A stretch of 36,783 bases of DNA from Irineochytrium annulatum (GCA_027600665.1 JADGJL010000122.1:2738-39520); one strand, 5' to 3'; numbered from the stretch's first letter, positions 12,289 through 23,171 are shown. Notes: generated by a model from the sequence alone, not told the origin. A program made the numbers and translations.

Positions 12289-12878
12289 GGAATCGGTAGG
12301 TCAACCGCCGGATGCTGCGAAGGACTGGTGGCGGAGGGACGGCAGGGGGGTCAACGGCCTCAACCTGCGGTGTGCATGCAGGCCTGAAGGTCAATGTCAA
12401 AGTGCCATCAGCCAACACCACAAAACCTTATCCTGTAATTCCTGAAAAAATTATGATCTAACCGAGTATAAAATAAATCAATACGAAACTTGAATAATGA
12501 CAAGGTAGAGAAAAAAAAAAAAGAAAAACCATAAAAAAGAAAAGAAAACAGCGCCACTCTACACCACGTAGAGAAAGCTCCTTCTATGGAAGACTGTCAC
12601 AAGGTGCCATCACATCACGGCAGAACGGGTTTTCTTGAAGGTGGTGGCGATATCCAAAGATCCGACCACAATTGCAAACCATCAAGCTCAAAGGCGCCGT
12701 AACGTGGGTTTGGACTTGATGGAGCTCCTTTTAGTGAACATTGATGATTATTGTGCAAACATGCAGCAAAAGATGATGATATATTGCGATGAAGGAACCA
12801 ACAAAAGTTACCTAGAAGAAGTAAGCTCCAAATCTACATATGTACAGTTATCAGCACCGTTCCGAAAGTTTTAACCCC
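12289..12878. other. Intergenic region, no gene seen
   Basis: This holds the promoter side of the PPP1R42-like gene and the 3' side of the RING gene. It is A/T-rich with short A tracts near 12510-12545. An open frame at 12635-12874 (+) overlaps nothing known and has no family resemblance, so I do not call it. Confidence 0.45.
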
Positions 12879-14032
12879 TCAAGCATCAAGAACATGTCGC
12901 TCGAGCGCCTCCACTGCGTTATCCCCAATAAATATCTCCCCGCAGTTGCACAATACGACCTCATGCTTCCCAGTGTGTTTCATATGACTCTCTAGCGCTA
13001 GCAGATTGCAGAATCTTCGGGAGCTGTGGGATTCACACAAATGAACAAACAAGCAAAGACAGTAAGAAGACTCACCAGTAAGGGCACATTATCTCCCGCA
13101 GCCAGTGTCTTCCCATGGTTGTGTCCTTGGTCCAAATTGAGTATAAAGATTCACAGCAAGGGAGCAAGGCGTCCCTGAATGTAAAAGCGCGTGGCGAACC
13201 GTTGGAATAGGAAGATCCAAATTCTCTTTGCTGTTGGCGCGGTAATGAAGGACGATCGGCACGGCCTGCATTTTATTAATGCCATCCCCTCTTTCGGCAG
13301 GTGGTCTCATCGTGTCGATCGTGATATGCAGGACCGGTGACGATGCCCGCGCCGCTAACGGCCGCACTTTCTTCTTTTCCATTACGTTGTCATCATCCTC
13401 CAGTTTCATAAAGAGTTCATCTCCATCGGACACCTCTCGCTTCACCTCGTGCGTCTCCGCGGCTGATGACGCCTCCTGCTTAACCACGATTGCCGGCTCC
13501 GGTGACGGCTCCTGAGTCCCCCGACCGAAGGTCGAGTGCCCTCTCACCCCCAGCGCCCTTCAATGATCACCTGTTAGCACGGGGCAAAAAACGGCCCCCC
13601 CCCCCTGTACCTTCCGAGTTCCTCTGTCACAATTCCCGAGCAGTCCTCAATAGGACACGCTATTGGCAGCCGCTCGAGACCGTCTGACAAGGATGTCACG
13701 CAAGGCACGCAAATGTCGTGCAGGCAGCCGATAGGGCTGAGGCCCATGAGAACCCCAGGTTTCGACGCCTGGGGCATGGGTACGCCGCCGTCCAGCTTAA
13801 GGCGAATGAAGCTTCTGGAGCACAGTAGGCATCCGGCGGAATCCGGCAGGCGAGGTCGCTTTTCCCGAGGCGAGACGTCGAAAGCTGGCTGCGACCACGG
13901 CTCGCTGCCGGGCCAGTGGTCGCTCGGTTCCAATTTCACGTTGTCTTGATCGCGTTCATCCTCGTCGTCAAGCTCCGAGTGCGGGCGCTTCCGGCCTATT
14001 ACGCCATCACCGAAGCGTTGGCCACCCGCCAT
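12879..14032 (-). CDS. RING-type zinc-finger protein with a C-terminal C2H2-like finger (one intron unresolved)
   Basis: Exon 1 (14032-13611) joins exon 2 (from 13557) over a 53-nt intron containing an 11-C run. The last exons are joined at 13076/13023 and end at 12879. Exon 1 codes a lysine/acid-rich leader and then a C3HC4-like pattern: CLLC, a long loop, GCLHDICVPC and CPIEDC, which fits a divergent RING of the ubiquitin-ligase type. Exon 2 is acidic, with VKQE and VKRE motifs that look like SUMO-acceptor consensus sites. The final part has CPYCSRRFCNL followed by ESHMKHTGKH, a C2H2-like finger, and a last CNCGE segment. Between about 13360 and 13170 the frame changes by two. A GT-AG intron is required; the most acceptor-like end is TTTTACATTCAG, with the exon resuming at 13174, but the donor is ambiguous. 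Function (ubiquitin ligase or nuclear regulator) is inference. Confidence 0.6.
13595..13605. repeat. Poly-C tract inside an intron
   Basis: Eleven consecutive C (poly-G on the coding strand) sit just after the 5' splice site of the first coding intron of the RING gene. Length variation is likely. Confidence 0.7.
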
Positions 14033-14033
14033 T

Positions 14034-14095
14034 CTGCAGCCGGCATTAGATATATTTGACGCTGTTCTGATGCAAAGCCACTCGTTAACACTCAC
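14034..14095 (-). other. Candidate intron in the 5' leader of the RING gene
   Basis: A GTGAGT donor at 14095 and a GCTGCAG acceptor ending at 14034 bound a 62-nt stretch that ends one base before the ATG at 14032. The frame is also open across it, so an unspliced transcript could start at 14107 and add 25 residues. I prefer the spliced leader because both splice sites are strong. Confidence 0.4.
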
Positions 14096-14306
14096 GCGAT
14101 GGTCCACCGAACGTCGCCCGGGCGCGGTCTTAAAGATCTAGGCTACCTCGTTTGGGCCTGTACGATGTTAATCTCAGGATTTCCGCTCTTTAAATCGAGG
14201 GATCCCCAAGGTCCCGAAGATCCATCGCCGTCGTAAAGTGGTGATTTACGTCGCGCTGGAGGGCGTCGGCAAGGCTGTGAAAGTGCGGACATAGGCTCAT
14301 CCGCTT

Positions 14307-17201
14307 ATGACGCCGATAGAAGCGCTCGAGGACGTCTTGAAGCCCGTCAAGCTCGGCTTCTTCATGTAGGCGTCGCGGCTCTCATGTGGTTCTTCCACGG
14401 TTTTAATCGCGACTTGCTTCAGCCTTTCGAAATGCTGGATGAACTTCAGCCTTCTCTCACTCATCGTCGCGGTCGAAATTCTGTTCGCTTTCTGCTTGGC
14501 GGAGCAGAAGCTGATCCAGGGCGCAAAGTCTTTTAATGCGCAACCATGGACGACATATGTCCCACTCGTCACGAACCTTGCAAAGGCGAACCCGACGGTG
14601 CTCTGGGCAGCGTTGATGATCCTGTTCATCGACCTAACTGGCGTCTGCGCGTTGCACCAGTCCATGGTTCGGCTTGCGGATGTGGTCCTTGTCGAATCGG
14701 AAAAGAGATTCAAAAGGAGGAGGCGGAAGCTGAAGACGAGAGTGTCGGTGCGCTGGGGGGTCATTGTCATCGCGTGGTCTGCAATCCCTATGAGCGAGCT
14801 TGAAATGATCATTTGGGTCCTAGTTGCTGGGTTCCCTGGTAGGCAGTGACATTGCTTTGCTCTATGTGACTCGCTGCTAATTTAATTTATCTTTCGTTAT
14901 TAGCTCATTTTTGCGCGGAGATGTTCTTTCGGACAGAGGGGGACGTTTTGACTTTTAAACTCGTTCTATTGAGCTTTCAGCACGCTATTACATTCTCGGC
15001 GTTCGCCGCGTTTGCCATTTTCTATAGCTCGTTTCTGTTTTGGTACGTGCGTCGTGTTTGGTGATCTTTTGTGTCAATGACAGTAACATATATCAAGGCT
15101 GAACGATAACGTTCCGGGATTCGTCGGGAGCGCTTTTGTAAAGTCCGCGCTGTGCGTTATTACTAAGGCGGCAGCATCAGGTCAGTGTCCTAATCATGTA
15201 CTTCGCCTCTTAACAAATAACAGGCGTTCTCTTCTCGTACTTCAAGAAGTCAGAGATCACCCAAACTACTACGAGCATTGAGGACAGGACCATTAGGGTT
15301 AAACGGGATGCTCACAATCTTGATGTGACGGAGTCTTTGGAGCTTGGGCTGAACACGTCCATCCTGTCTCTCATCCAAGGTGACATCTTTCAATACTCCC
15401 GAACTTCACCTTTGCTCAATGTCCTCTTGTTTTCAAGTCGTGCAAGTACCGAACTGGTTTAACATCCAAAGGATTAATGACTCCGACTGGCTTACGTTTG
15501 CGATCGCTATCGTCGGCGCAACTCTATTCGAGTTAACCTTTACCCTCGTCACGAACCGCTTCAAAAGGCGGGTCATCCTGAAAGAGTTCTACATGACAAT
15601 TGAAGGGCAGAACGCCGTTCACAAGGCGTCCTTTGGCGTGACGAGTGTGGTTCGAAGCGTCGTCCAAAGCATGGCCCACGTGGACTCGACGACTCCTTCC
15701 ACGGAGGCCCTGCAGCGCCGGCCCGCCTTGGGGGGCGGTCCCCGCGTCGGCTCGGTTGCGTCTTCGGTCGAAACGCCGATGAGTCGCCAGAGCACGGCAT
15801 CAGGGTCGACGCATAATATGTTGGCACATCGCCAAAGCTCGCAATCGGGGTCAACACATAACATGCCGATCTACCGCCAAAGCTCGCTGTCAGGGTCGAC
15901 TCACATGTTGGGCCCGCCGCAGCAGCACGAGGAGCTGCTGAAGGTTAGCGCGTCGCGCCTCGTGACGAAGCTCATGGCCGAGGAGGGAGTGTCGAGCAAC
16001 AGGCTGCCCTACGTCGACAAGGACTCGAAGTCGCGACGGAGCTCGGCCTCCTCGGTCGACAACGGCGGCAGGCGGATTCAGTCGGCGCGGCCCGCGGAAG
16101 CCTATACGGCGGGTGACCAGGCGACGGACAACAACGACATCCTGTCAACCTTCCTTGGGGATGACGTGGACGAGGAACCGATATTCAACAGCGAGCGCGT
16201 TGATTACAGATCCAATCGGTTATCTGTGGCCTCGGCGGGTCCCGGCCATAGGCGCAAGATGACTCTGGAATCCACGCACGGCACTATCCGTAGTGGGCAA
16301 ATTGCTCGGCTTAAACGCGGGGACACAATGAGGCTCGGGTCGATCTCGAACCTGAGCCAGTATTCGATGGACACGCTGTCGTACATTATGACATCCAACA
16401 ACGACCTCACATCGAAGCCGCTTCAGGCTATCAACCAACGCGCCCCTAAGACCGACAAACCGCCAAGGAGCAGTAGGATCCAGCAGGTTGATTTGGCCGA
16501 CGACGGCGATCGAGCCTCCACTCACGCCGGCACGGTCGGCGTCCCGGAGAGCGCGAGCGCGAACAACCTCCCACCGCTTCAAACCTTTGCTGCGCTGCCA
16601 CCAATCGCCACCAGAGCACCCCACGAGCGTCCTTCTTCCGCGCTGCCGCCGACGACAGAAACCGCGGCCTCGTCGGCGGTGCTGCTGCCGGACCAAGTCG
16701 ACCCAGAGTCCGCTAGGCCGATCAGCGACCTGTGGATCCGAGCTGCCACCGAAACTATTCAAGAGGTGGGTTGTATTTGCCACAATTATCTATAACAGCA
16801 TGCTAAAATGTGATCATCCCCAGGTGATGGCCACGTACCTCTCCATCATCACGTCGGCCTTCATATGTATGCTGGTCGCGGCGCGTGACTCCCTCATCGG
16901 CCTCCCCCCGACCTCTGACTGCTACTCGCCCGACGCCGTCCTGTGCTCGACGGTCGCGATCCGGCTCATAATCATGCTCCTGTGCCACTTTGTAATGGAT
17001 TGCATTGTGATAGGTGTCGGCATGCGTCAGGGGTTCTCGTTCGAGAGAGCAGCGCAGGTTAGGCCGCCGCTGCAGATGATCGCGGCCGTGGCAATGCTGC
17101 TGTCGGGCATCGCCATTAACACGATTAGCGCTTACAGGGGACAATTTTCCTTGCTGGGGGTGCCAGGGGTGAAGACCTGCGAGCCTATCTCGTGGGGTTG
17201 A
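14307..17201 (+). CDS. Multi-pass membrane protein of unrecognised family with a long serine-rich loop
   Basis: Seven exons (14307-14365, 14423-14838, 14904-15042, 15098-15180, 15224-15379, 15438-16765, 16824-17201) encode 852 residues and close in frame. I recognise no family. About nine hydrophobic segments are visible: roughly six before residue 330, including LLSLIVAVEILFAFCLA and WLTFAIAIVGATLFELTFTL, and three in the last exon, such as TVAIRLIIMLLCHFVMD. Between them lies a hydrophilic loop of about 400 residues, rich in Ser, Thr and Arg, probably cytoplasmic. It carries three 15-residue repeats with RQSS cores and several RRxS-type sites, suggesting kinase regulation. The first exon and its 57-nt intron are the least certain part; they rest on frame and the TTGCTTCAG acceptor. 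The gene is divergent from the RING gene, with about 275 bp between start codons. A channel, transporter or receptor would all fit; none is shown. Confidence 0.75.
15785..15910 (+). repeat. Tandem 45-bp repeat coding RQSSxSGSTHNM units
   Basis: Two full 45-bp units (15785-15829 and 15830-15874) and a partial third (from 15875) code for RQSTASGSTHNM, RQSSQSGSTHNM and RQSSLSGSTHM. They lie in the long loop of the membrane protein. The DNA copies are similar but not identical, so the duplication is not very recent. Confidence 0.85.
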
Positions 17202-17371
17202 TGATAGGACATGACGTCGCATACATGTGTAATTTAAATACCAAGCGGAAACGTTGATAAGTTGTTTGTTAGTTACTGGAACGAAACGTGGTGGCACAGA
17301 AGGCTTCCAGAGAAGGTAAATCCCAATCACGTTCAACGCGTCGAGTAACGTTCTACCACATCGCTTCAAGC

Positions 17372-18829
17372 ATGGACGACGATCCTACCACGTCACGACC
17401 TTGGCTCGAAGCCGGCTCGCCGTCCACACTTCCCGAGTCGCCGGCGGTCGCAGAATCCGGCGACGGCTCCTCCGTGACAAGTTCCCCGCTGCCTGATAAC
17501 TTACCGCGTCACACTTTCTCGCTTAAGAACCGGGAAGTTTTTCGGATCGCGACCAACGGCGGCGTTGCATTGATAAACGAGAACGGTGGTGGTGCTCTTG
17601 GTGGTACCACCGACGTTCCAGAGGGGCCGCCAACATCCGTGACCAACACCAGCAATGACAGTCCCGCCGGATCGCTGACCGACACCTTTACGTCAGCAAC
17701 TAAGGAGACATCCGCATCACCGCCCAACTCGCATGCGGACGACGCGGCGCGGGAACGCGTGGAGGCGCTCGACGACGAGGCGGGAAGCTGTGTGGAAGCT
17801 CATACACCGTCGCAAAAACGGGAGGTACCACACGCTGCCGTCCTCGACGTGATGGAGCGGACGACATCTGTTTACGAGGCCACCGCGTCGCGTGAACGGA
17901 ACGCGCTGGTGGCGCCTGCCGAAGCCGCAGTGGAGCCGCCGGCACCAACCACCGATTCCCATATCCGTGTCCGCGTGACACTCCCCGACCCCGACAACCG
18001 CATCATCCAGTTGGACCTCCCACGCGCGTCGACGGCCTCCACGCTCCGGTCGCTCGTGTACCCTGAGCTGGTCCTCCTGCCTTACGACCTGTCTGCAACG
18101 CGGATCGAGCACAACGGCGTACTGCTGGATGAAGACGAAGTCGTTGGGGATTTGGAAGGCGTCACGGCCGACGGGTTGAAACTCGTGGTGCCGGGGGCGG
18201 AGGTGATCGACTTGGAGGTGGGGGCTGTGAAGGAGGTGGATGCGGATGGAGATGACGGAGAATACGGGATTCAGACGCCCAAGTCGGCGACGGGGGTGAC
18301 CAGAAGGCAGAGCTCGGGCGTTTTTTGGGAGCCCTTTAACGGGTACAGTTGTGAACCTACTCGCTAGTTGTGACTGACCTTTAACCGCCGTCTATTGTAA
18401 AGGCCTAACCCGAAGCGACACTCGAGTTTGTACAGCCACCCCTGCAAAACCTGCGGCATCCTCATGACCACGTGCGTTTCCTGCAGCAAACCCCTCTGCG
18501 CCAACTGCGCGTTCCTCTCCTCCTCCCGGGACCTCTCCACCATCTCCAGCGTGACCGTTGTGAGCCAAACCGAGAAAGGAACCGGTGGCCACGCGCTTGA
18601 GGCCGGCCTTGACGAGGACGCGGCGAGGATCGTGCAGTGTAAGGGCTGCCGGAACATGAAAAAGAATCGAGATACGGTCGCAGTCCAGAGGAGGAGAAGG
18701 ACCAGCTTGATTGTGGCAATTACCATCTTGGTCATGGTCGCGTTGTTCTTTGTTCTGGTCGCGAGGGGGATATTGCAGATTGAGCACATCTGCAAGGTGC
18801 CGAGGATCTTTAGTAGGTCAAACCCTTAG
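17372..18829 (+). CDS. Ubiquitin-like domain / Cys-rich motif / tail-anchored membrane protein
   Basis: Two exons (17372-18342 and 18403-18829) joined over a 60-nt GT-AG intron encode 465 residues. The first in-frame ATG is at 17372. Residues 1-195 are low-complexity. Residues about 198-280 look like a ubiquitin-like fold: IRVRVTLPD opens a beta-hairpin, followed by a helix-like segment, IEHNGVLLDEDEVVGDL (matching the LIFAGKxLxD region of ubiquitin) and DGLKLVV. Exon 2 codes CKTCGILMTTCVSC, KPLCANC and QCKGC (from Cys338), a B-box- or LIM-like zinc-binding arrangement. A single hydrophobic segment at about 425-447 is followed by only about 18 residues, so the protein is probably C-terminally anchored with its domains in the cytosol. 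I know no named family with this order. A role in membrane-linked ubiquitin biology (compare UBL-plus-TM proteins such as HERP) is speculation. It lies 170 bp downstream of the previous gene on the same strand. Confidence 0.7.
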
Positions 18830-19461
18830 TAGGTTATGTTGCTGTTGGTGTTGGTGTGCTTCAGGTGAACACGAATAAACTGGTGTTTGCCTTTTACGTG
18901 TTGTGATCGAAGGAGAGGCAGAAGCCTGGGGGGAGATCAGCAATGCATCGTCGTTATTATAGGATGATCTGATCAAACAGCAGCACGAGATGATTCTCCA
19001 CATTCATTTGCAAGCTCGATAGAAACGATTGAAACGAAGGGTAATAACTAGCTGCATGCGCTGGATCAACATATGCGTCTGCCGATCCTGGCGTTGAGTG
19101 GAGAAGCCACTCACGGCATTACTAAGCGTCGCACCTCAACACCTTGTTGGTGTTCGTCAATTATGCAGATAAAACATTGTGCGCGTATATCACGATGATG
19201 TGCTTACGCGTAGGTGTTGATATTGAGTGCGTTTTGCTCCAAGCACGTAGAATGAAGATTCATATTCAATGACCCCAACAAATGACGCACGGTTATAAAC
19301 TTTTAATCAAAGTAGAATGAGAACGAATAGGGACTGGTAAGAAGGGCTTTTTTGTAAAACAAAGCATGATTAAACACGGACAACTGCATTCCGGAAGCAC
19401 AACCATCCGGTTTTCATCACAAAGTCCTTCGGCGTCGCGTGGGGCGCAACTCCACCCTAAA
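18830..19461. other. Convergent intergenic region, no gene seen
   Basis: This lies between the 3' ends of the rightward tail-anchored-protein gene and the leftward ARP3 gene. It should contain both transcript ends. I see no coding potential, tRNA or repeat. Confidence 0.5.
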
Positions 19462-21175
19462 TCACAACACGGAGCCGAAGACCTTGTTGTACCGCGCAAT
19501 CGACGGCCCGAACTCCTCGTACTGCGCCTTCGTGTGACAGTAGTTGTAAAACTCGGGCTGTATGAAGAGGTGCATAAGACTCACGAAAAAAAATCCCTCG
19601 TTGCATCGGAAACTCACCATCTCGCCCAGCAAACTCCCGCCGAACCACACCGCGTACCGCTGCCTTCGGTGCTGGAGCACGGACACTTCAATCTCCTTGC
19701 CCCGGACCGACGACTCGCTTGCATTCAGCGTCTGGACGGCGGCCGAGGCCGAGCTAACCAGCCGAGAGGACGTCAGCCGCTTAATGTCCTTCTCCAGACG
19801 CCGGCTGAAGTCCTTGAACATAGTTGAGCCGCCCGATAAGACGATGTTCTAACATTTCCACGACAGCACATCAGACCACGCAGTAAAGACCCGAAAACAG
19901 CGACGAACCTTGTACAGCCCCCTTCGCACGTCAATTGGGCAGCTCTGAATAACTTGATCCACCACCTCCGGCAACGGTGTCAAAAAGTCCGAGCTCGCAA
20001 TTTCCGGGTTAAAGAAGATCTCCGGTCCCAGGAACCTCTCGAACCCCACATCAACCGAATAAGGCTTCTTCGTGATCGAATGCAGGAACTGGTGCTTCTT
20101 AAAGTACTTGTCGGGCTCAGCGTCGAACTTGAGGAACTCCTTCGCAATTGAGGGGCAAACGTACGAATACATCTCCTTGATCCGCTTCGCCACCTCCATT
20201 GACTCTTCAGGCGGGATCGAGTTCTCGCGCTCGCGGAGGAGCTGCTGAACGAAGTAGGTGATGTCGCGGCCGGCGATAGGAATGTGCTTGATTGAGGAGC
20301 CGATGACATAGCCCTCAGCCTAAAATAATGATTAGGCAATTTTGCAAAGTAGCAGACAGCGAACGATGGAGGATGACGAAACTTACGACGGGGATAACGT
20401 GCGTAACACCGTCTCCAGAGTCAATGACCGTTCCGGTAAGCGTTCGATCCGCCATCTTCGAGGAGGTCCAAGACGCCGCTAGCGCCAGCACGGCCTGTAC
20501 ACCGATGTACAACCCCTTAATTCCGAACGACTCGAAGAAGATCTCCGCCGTGTACTCGCGGTTCTCTGGAGCGTTAAGCGGCGGTTCGGTCTGAAACCAT
20601 ATCTTTAGTCAAAAGGACAAGCAGTATGAGGAAAGACACACAACCCACCAGCAAGAAGTAGTGGTCCTCGGGTTCACACCGCAAGTATTGGAAGAGACAG
20701 GCCTGGTGGAACTTCTCCATATGGTCCCAGTTTTCGACCTGGCCGTGCCGGATGGGGTAGTTCAGAGAGTAGCTGTGCTGATTCGAGATGGCTTCGTCCC
20801 CAATGTGGAAGTCCATGTCTTCGATACCCCTCTTCGATGCCAAATTCGTCGTTACGACTGTGTTCGATCGCGACGGCCCGCCGGACCCGCCGGTCGCCGA
20901 TGCTTGGGGTCCGTCCCGCGTCGCAATTGTAGTCGGGATGATGTACTGCGGGTCATTCGCTCCCGCGAAGCCCATCTTCGTGTAGCTGAAATGAGAGGCA
21001 TGTTAATCCGAAGACACGATCGGAATGATATGAGCAGAAGACCGCGATCGGAGCGAAGACCCATATATCCGCGGATACCAAAGAGCGGAATGGTAACCGC
21101 AACCCCCCCGGCGCGGGTAGAACTAGATACTCACCCCGTTCCATTGTCAATTACGACCGTGCTCGTATGGGTCAT
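19462..21175 (-). CDS. ARP3: Actin-related protein 3, Arp2/3 complex subunit
   Basis: Six exons (21175-21135, 20985-20649, 20590-20387, 20319-19909, 19848-19618, 19557-19462) encode 439 residues in frame, against about 418 in animal Arp3. The actin-fold nucleotide motifs are intact: DNGTGYTK (residues 10-17), IDSGDG (182-187) and LSGGST (335-340). Arp3-specific stretches include [45 protein letters not shown] and RYAVWFGGS. The start is fixed by the 41-nt first exon, which completes the phosphate loop. Role: with Arp2 it forms the template of the branched-actin nucleator, used in endocytic patches and, in zoosporic fungi, probably in crawling motility. The extra length comes from a Gly/Ser insert near residues 30-50 and one near 360. 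The last intron (19617-19558) is 60 nt with no in-frame stop, so retention would insert 20 residues after Met408. Confidence 0.96.
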
Positions 21176-21220
21176 CGCGGTGCTGGTCCGACGTTTTCAG
21201 GTGCTGGGATCGGAGACAGT

Positions 21221-21781
21221 ATGCGCGGGGCGAGTGGACGGATCGCTGGGTCAGATCGCTCGCGAGTGGAGCTGGTGGACTCTAACTAATGCCAGCGATT
21301 TTGATTTTGGCCCGGATCTTGGCCATCATCCCAACAACCTCCCGTTTCGACCTGCCCTGCTAGCGCAGATATGGGATATGGCTTACGCGTGTTCGCGTGA
21401 TGCGTGCTATCTTGGGCCCAGCATCACAATGTATACTTTCTTTCATCCAGGGCGGAATATCTTCGTTCTTCACATCTGCGTTGGAAGCCACATCGACGTT
21501 GGAAGCTTCAACCAGAAGCTCCGGTGGACGATGAAGTCAAGATTCCCTCGATTTGCTTACTACTTACGCAAACGCATTTTTCCAGGGACGTTGCGTTGAT
21601 AGCTCGCATTAACGACGCTATACTGGAAATGATGCAACGAACGGCGCAGCGCTGCCTCCACGAATATCAAGTGACTGCAACAAGTCGCCTCGCGGTCGAT
21701 ACCCGCTTCTTCGAGACGGCCGCCCCCGCCCTGCAATCCGCCGAGGGCGTGCTCGCCACGTTACTGCGTGAATATCGATGA
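21221..21781 (+). CDS. Possible small helical protein, head to head with ARP3
   Basis: A three-exon model (21221-21249, 21296-21388, 21451-21781) gives 150 residues that close in frame. The supporting signals are a CTAAC branch-like site before the first acceptor, a TTTCATCCAG acceptor for exon 3, and a well-composed C-terminal stretch (IARINDAILEMM, then RLAVDTRFFETAAPALQSAE) that looks like amphipathic helix. I recognise no family. The start codon would lie only 45 bp from the divergent ARP3 start, which is tight, and the middle of exon 3 is less protein-like, so another intron may be missing. The C-terminal part (about 21590-21781) is the most convincing coding DNA. Confidence 0.35.
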
Positions 21782-23171
21782 AAAGTGGGAGCGACGTTGA
21801 CTTGAGGTCCAACTTGGAAATGGATTTATCGGGCGCATTCGCTCACTGTTGTCCAAGCTCCAGCTGTACGGGACCGAGCGTGAAAGAGGTGGACAGTGCG
21901 ACCACTGATTAGGCAGCTGCGTATCCTTAGCTACGCGGGCGTGACACATTTGATCGTCGAAGCAAGCTGTGGGTGCGGATTTGACGGCTGGAGTGAAGGA
22001 AGGATGACGACGCTTTTACCCCTGGAGGAGGACACTTACATTCAAGCGGGCGAGTAAGACCTATAGTCCTTACAACATAGTGGGCAACGGGTTTAGTGCG
22101 TGGCCTTTATTGGCGCGGGAAAGGTGCTCGGAGTGCCCGACACCATTACGCGACTTTTGCTTTGGGCTCCAGGCACCACCTGCTTCATCTTCATTTCTTC
22201 GTACTGACCGATGGCTGGTTCCCCCGTTTACTTCTTGCGCATCACCGTCGACCGAGGCCGGATTCGACTCTCCAGAAGTGTATTCGTCCCCCTGTTTCCT
22301 TATTTTGGCAGTCAATTGCCTGCTAAGACGGATGTTATCTCCTTGAGCTGCTGACAGGACTTCGGCGAGGCGTCACAGGTATCAAGCTTGGCCGTAAACG
22401 TGCCTGTTTACTCAATGCAAGGAGTTCGCCTGGTTGCGTGTTGGAGCGGCACAATCTCTTTGCGTGCCATCAAGCTGAACGTGGTCGTTATGAGCTAGCG
22501 TGTACCGGAATAGTTCCCTCTTACCTCGCTCAACTCTCACAGTCTCTTTGAAAAGCTTAAACGCATAATTTTGCATAAAGCCCGGAAGAGACTTCGCAAG
22601 TTTCGTTGTTAACTTCAAAAGTAATTGGCCAGATCAATTCAACACCTCTCCCGTGTCGACAATGATTATGCTTGAAACACTACGGTCGAGATCGATTTTG
22701 CTGACACGATAGATAAATGGACGAGAGTTCGTAATCGCTGCCCTCCCTGGAAAGCCTACATCTGAAAAAGCCTTTTTGCCTGACATTGCTGTGATGTTTA
22801 CGTCGTGCGGCGTTGATAAGGACATATTGGCTGTCACGAGATAGCGCAAGCTCGAGAGGTTTGAGGCGACAGACTTATGTGGTTAAGGCCATCGAAGGCT
22901 TTGATTGCGCAGGCTGGCTGAAGCAATAGTGGACAAGAATCTGCGCAGCACCTGGATATACTTTAATATAGGAGTTGTAATGCACTGCCATCAGGAGAGG
23001 AACAAAATTAGTTAATACTTACCTTGTCACGACAGCTGTGGTGCTAACTTGATCAAGTAAAAGCGAATGTGCTGAAGGTTGTTCACGAAGATGTACTTCA
23101 AGAACGCATAATAACGAAAATCAATCGAATTCAGAGCTGCAACCCTCACAATGAGTATTATCATATTCGTT
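21782..23171. other. Gene-poor region with possible coding relics
   Basis: I cannot support a complete gene in this 1.4 kb. Two minus-strand open stretches (22849-22634 and 22618-22412) have protein-like composition, but they are separated by a stop and only a 33-nt gap, and I recognise no family. The right end, from about 22880, is more A/T-rich and must hold the 3' end of the Zn2Cys6 regulator transcript. Confidence 0.4.

Noticed and set aside
12635..12874. 79-residue plus-strand frame
   Set aside because: No family resemblance; it lies in the 3' flank of the RING gene and has no supporting junctions.
14297..14812. 171-residue minus-strand frame
   Set aside because: Antisense to exons of the rightward membrane protein, whose seven exons close in frame with hydrophobic segments.
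20661..21599. 312-residue plus-strand open frame
   Set aside because: Its first part is antisense to ARP3 exons, and its last part overlaps the proposed small gene in another frame. It has no family resemblance.
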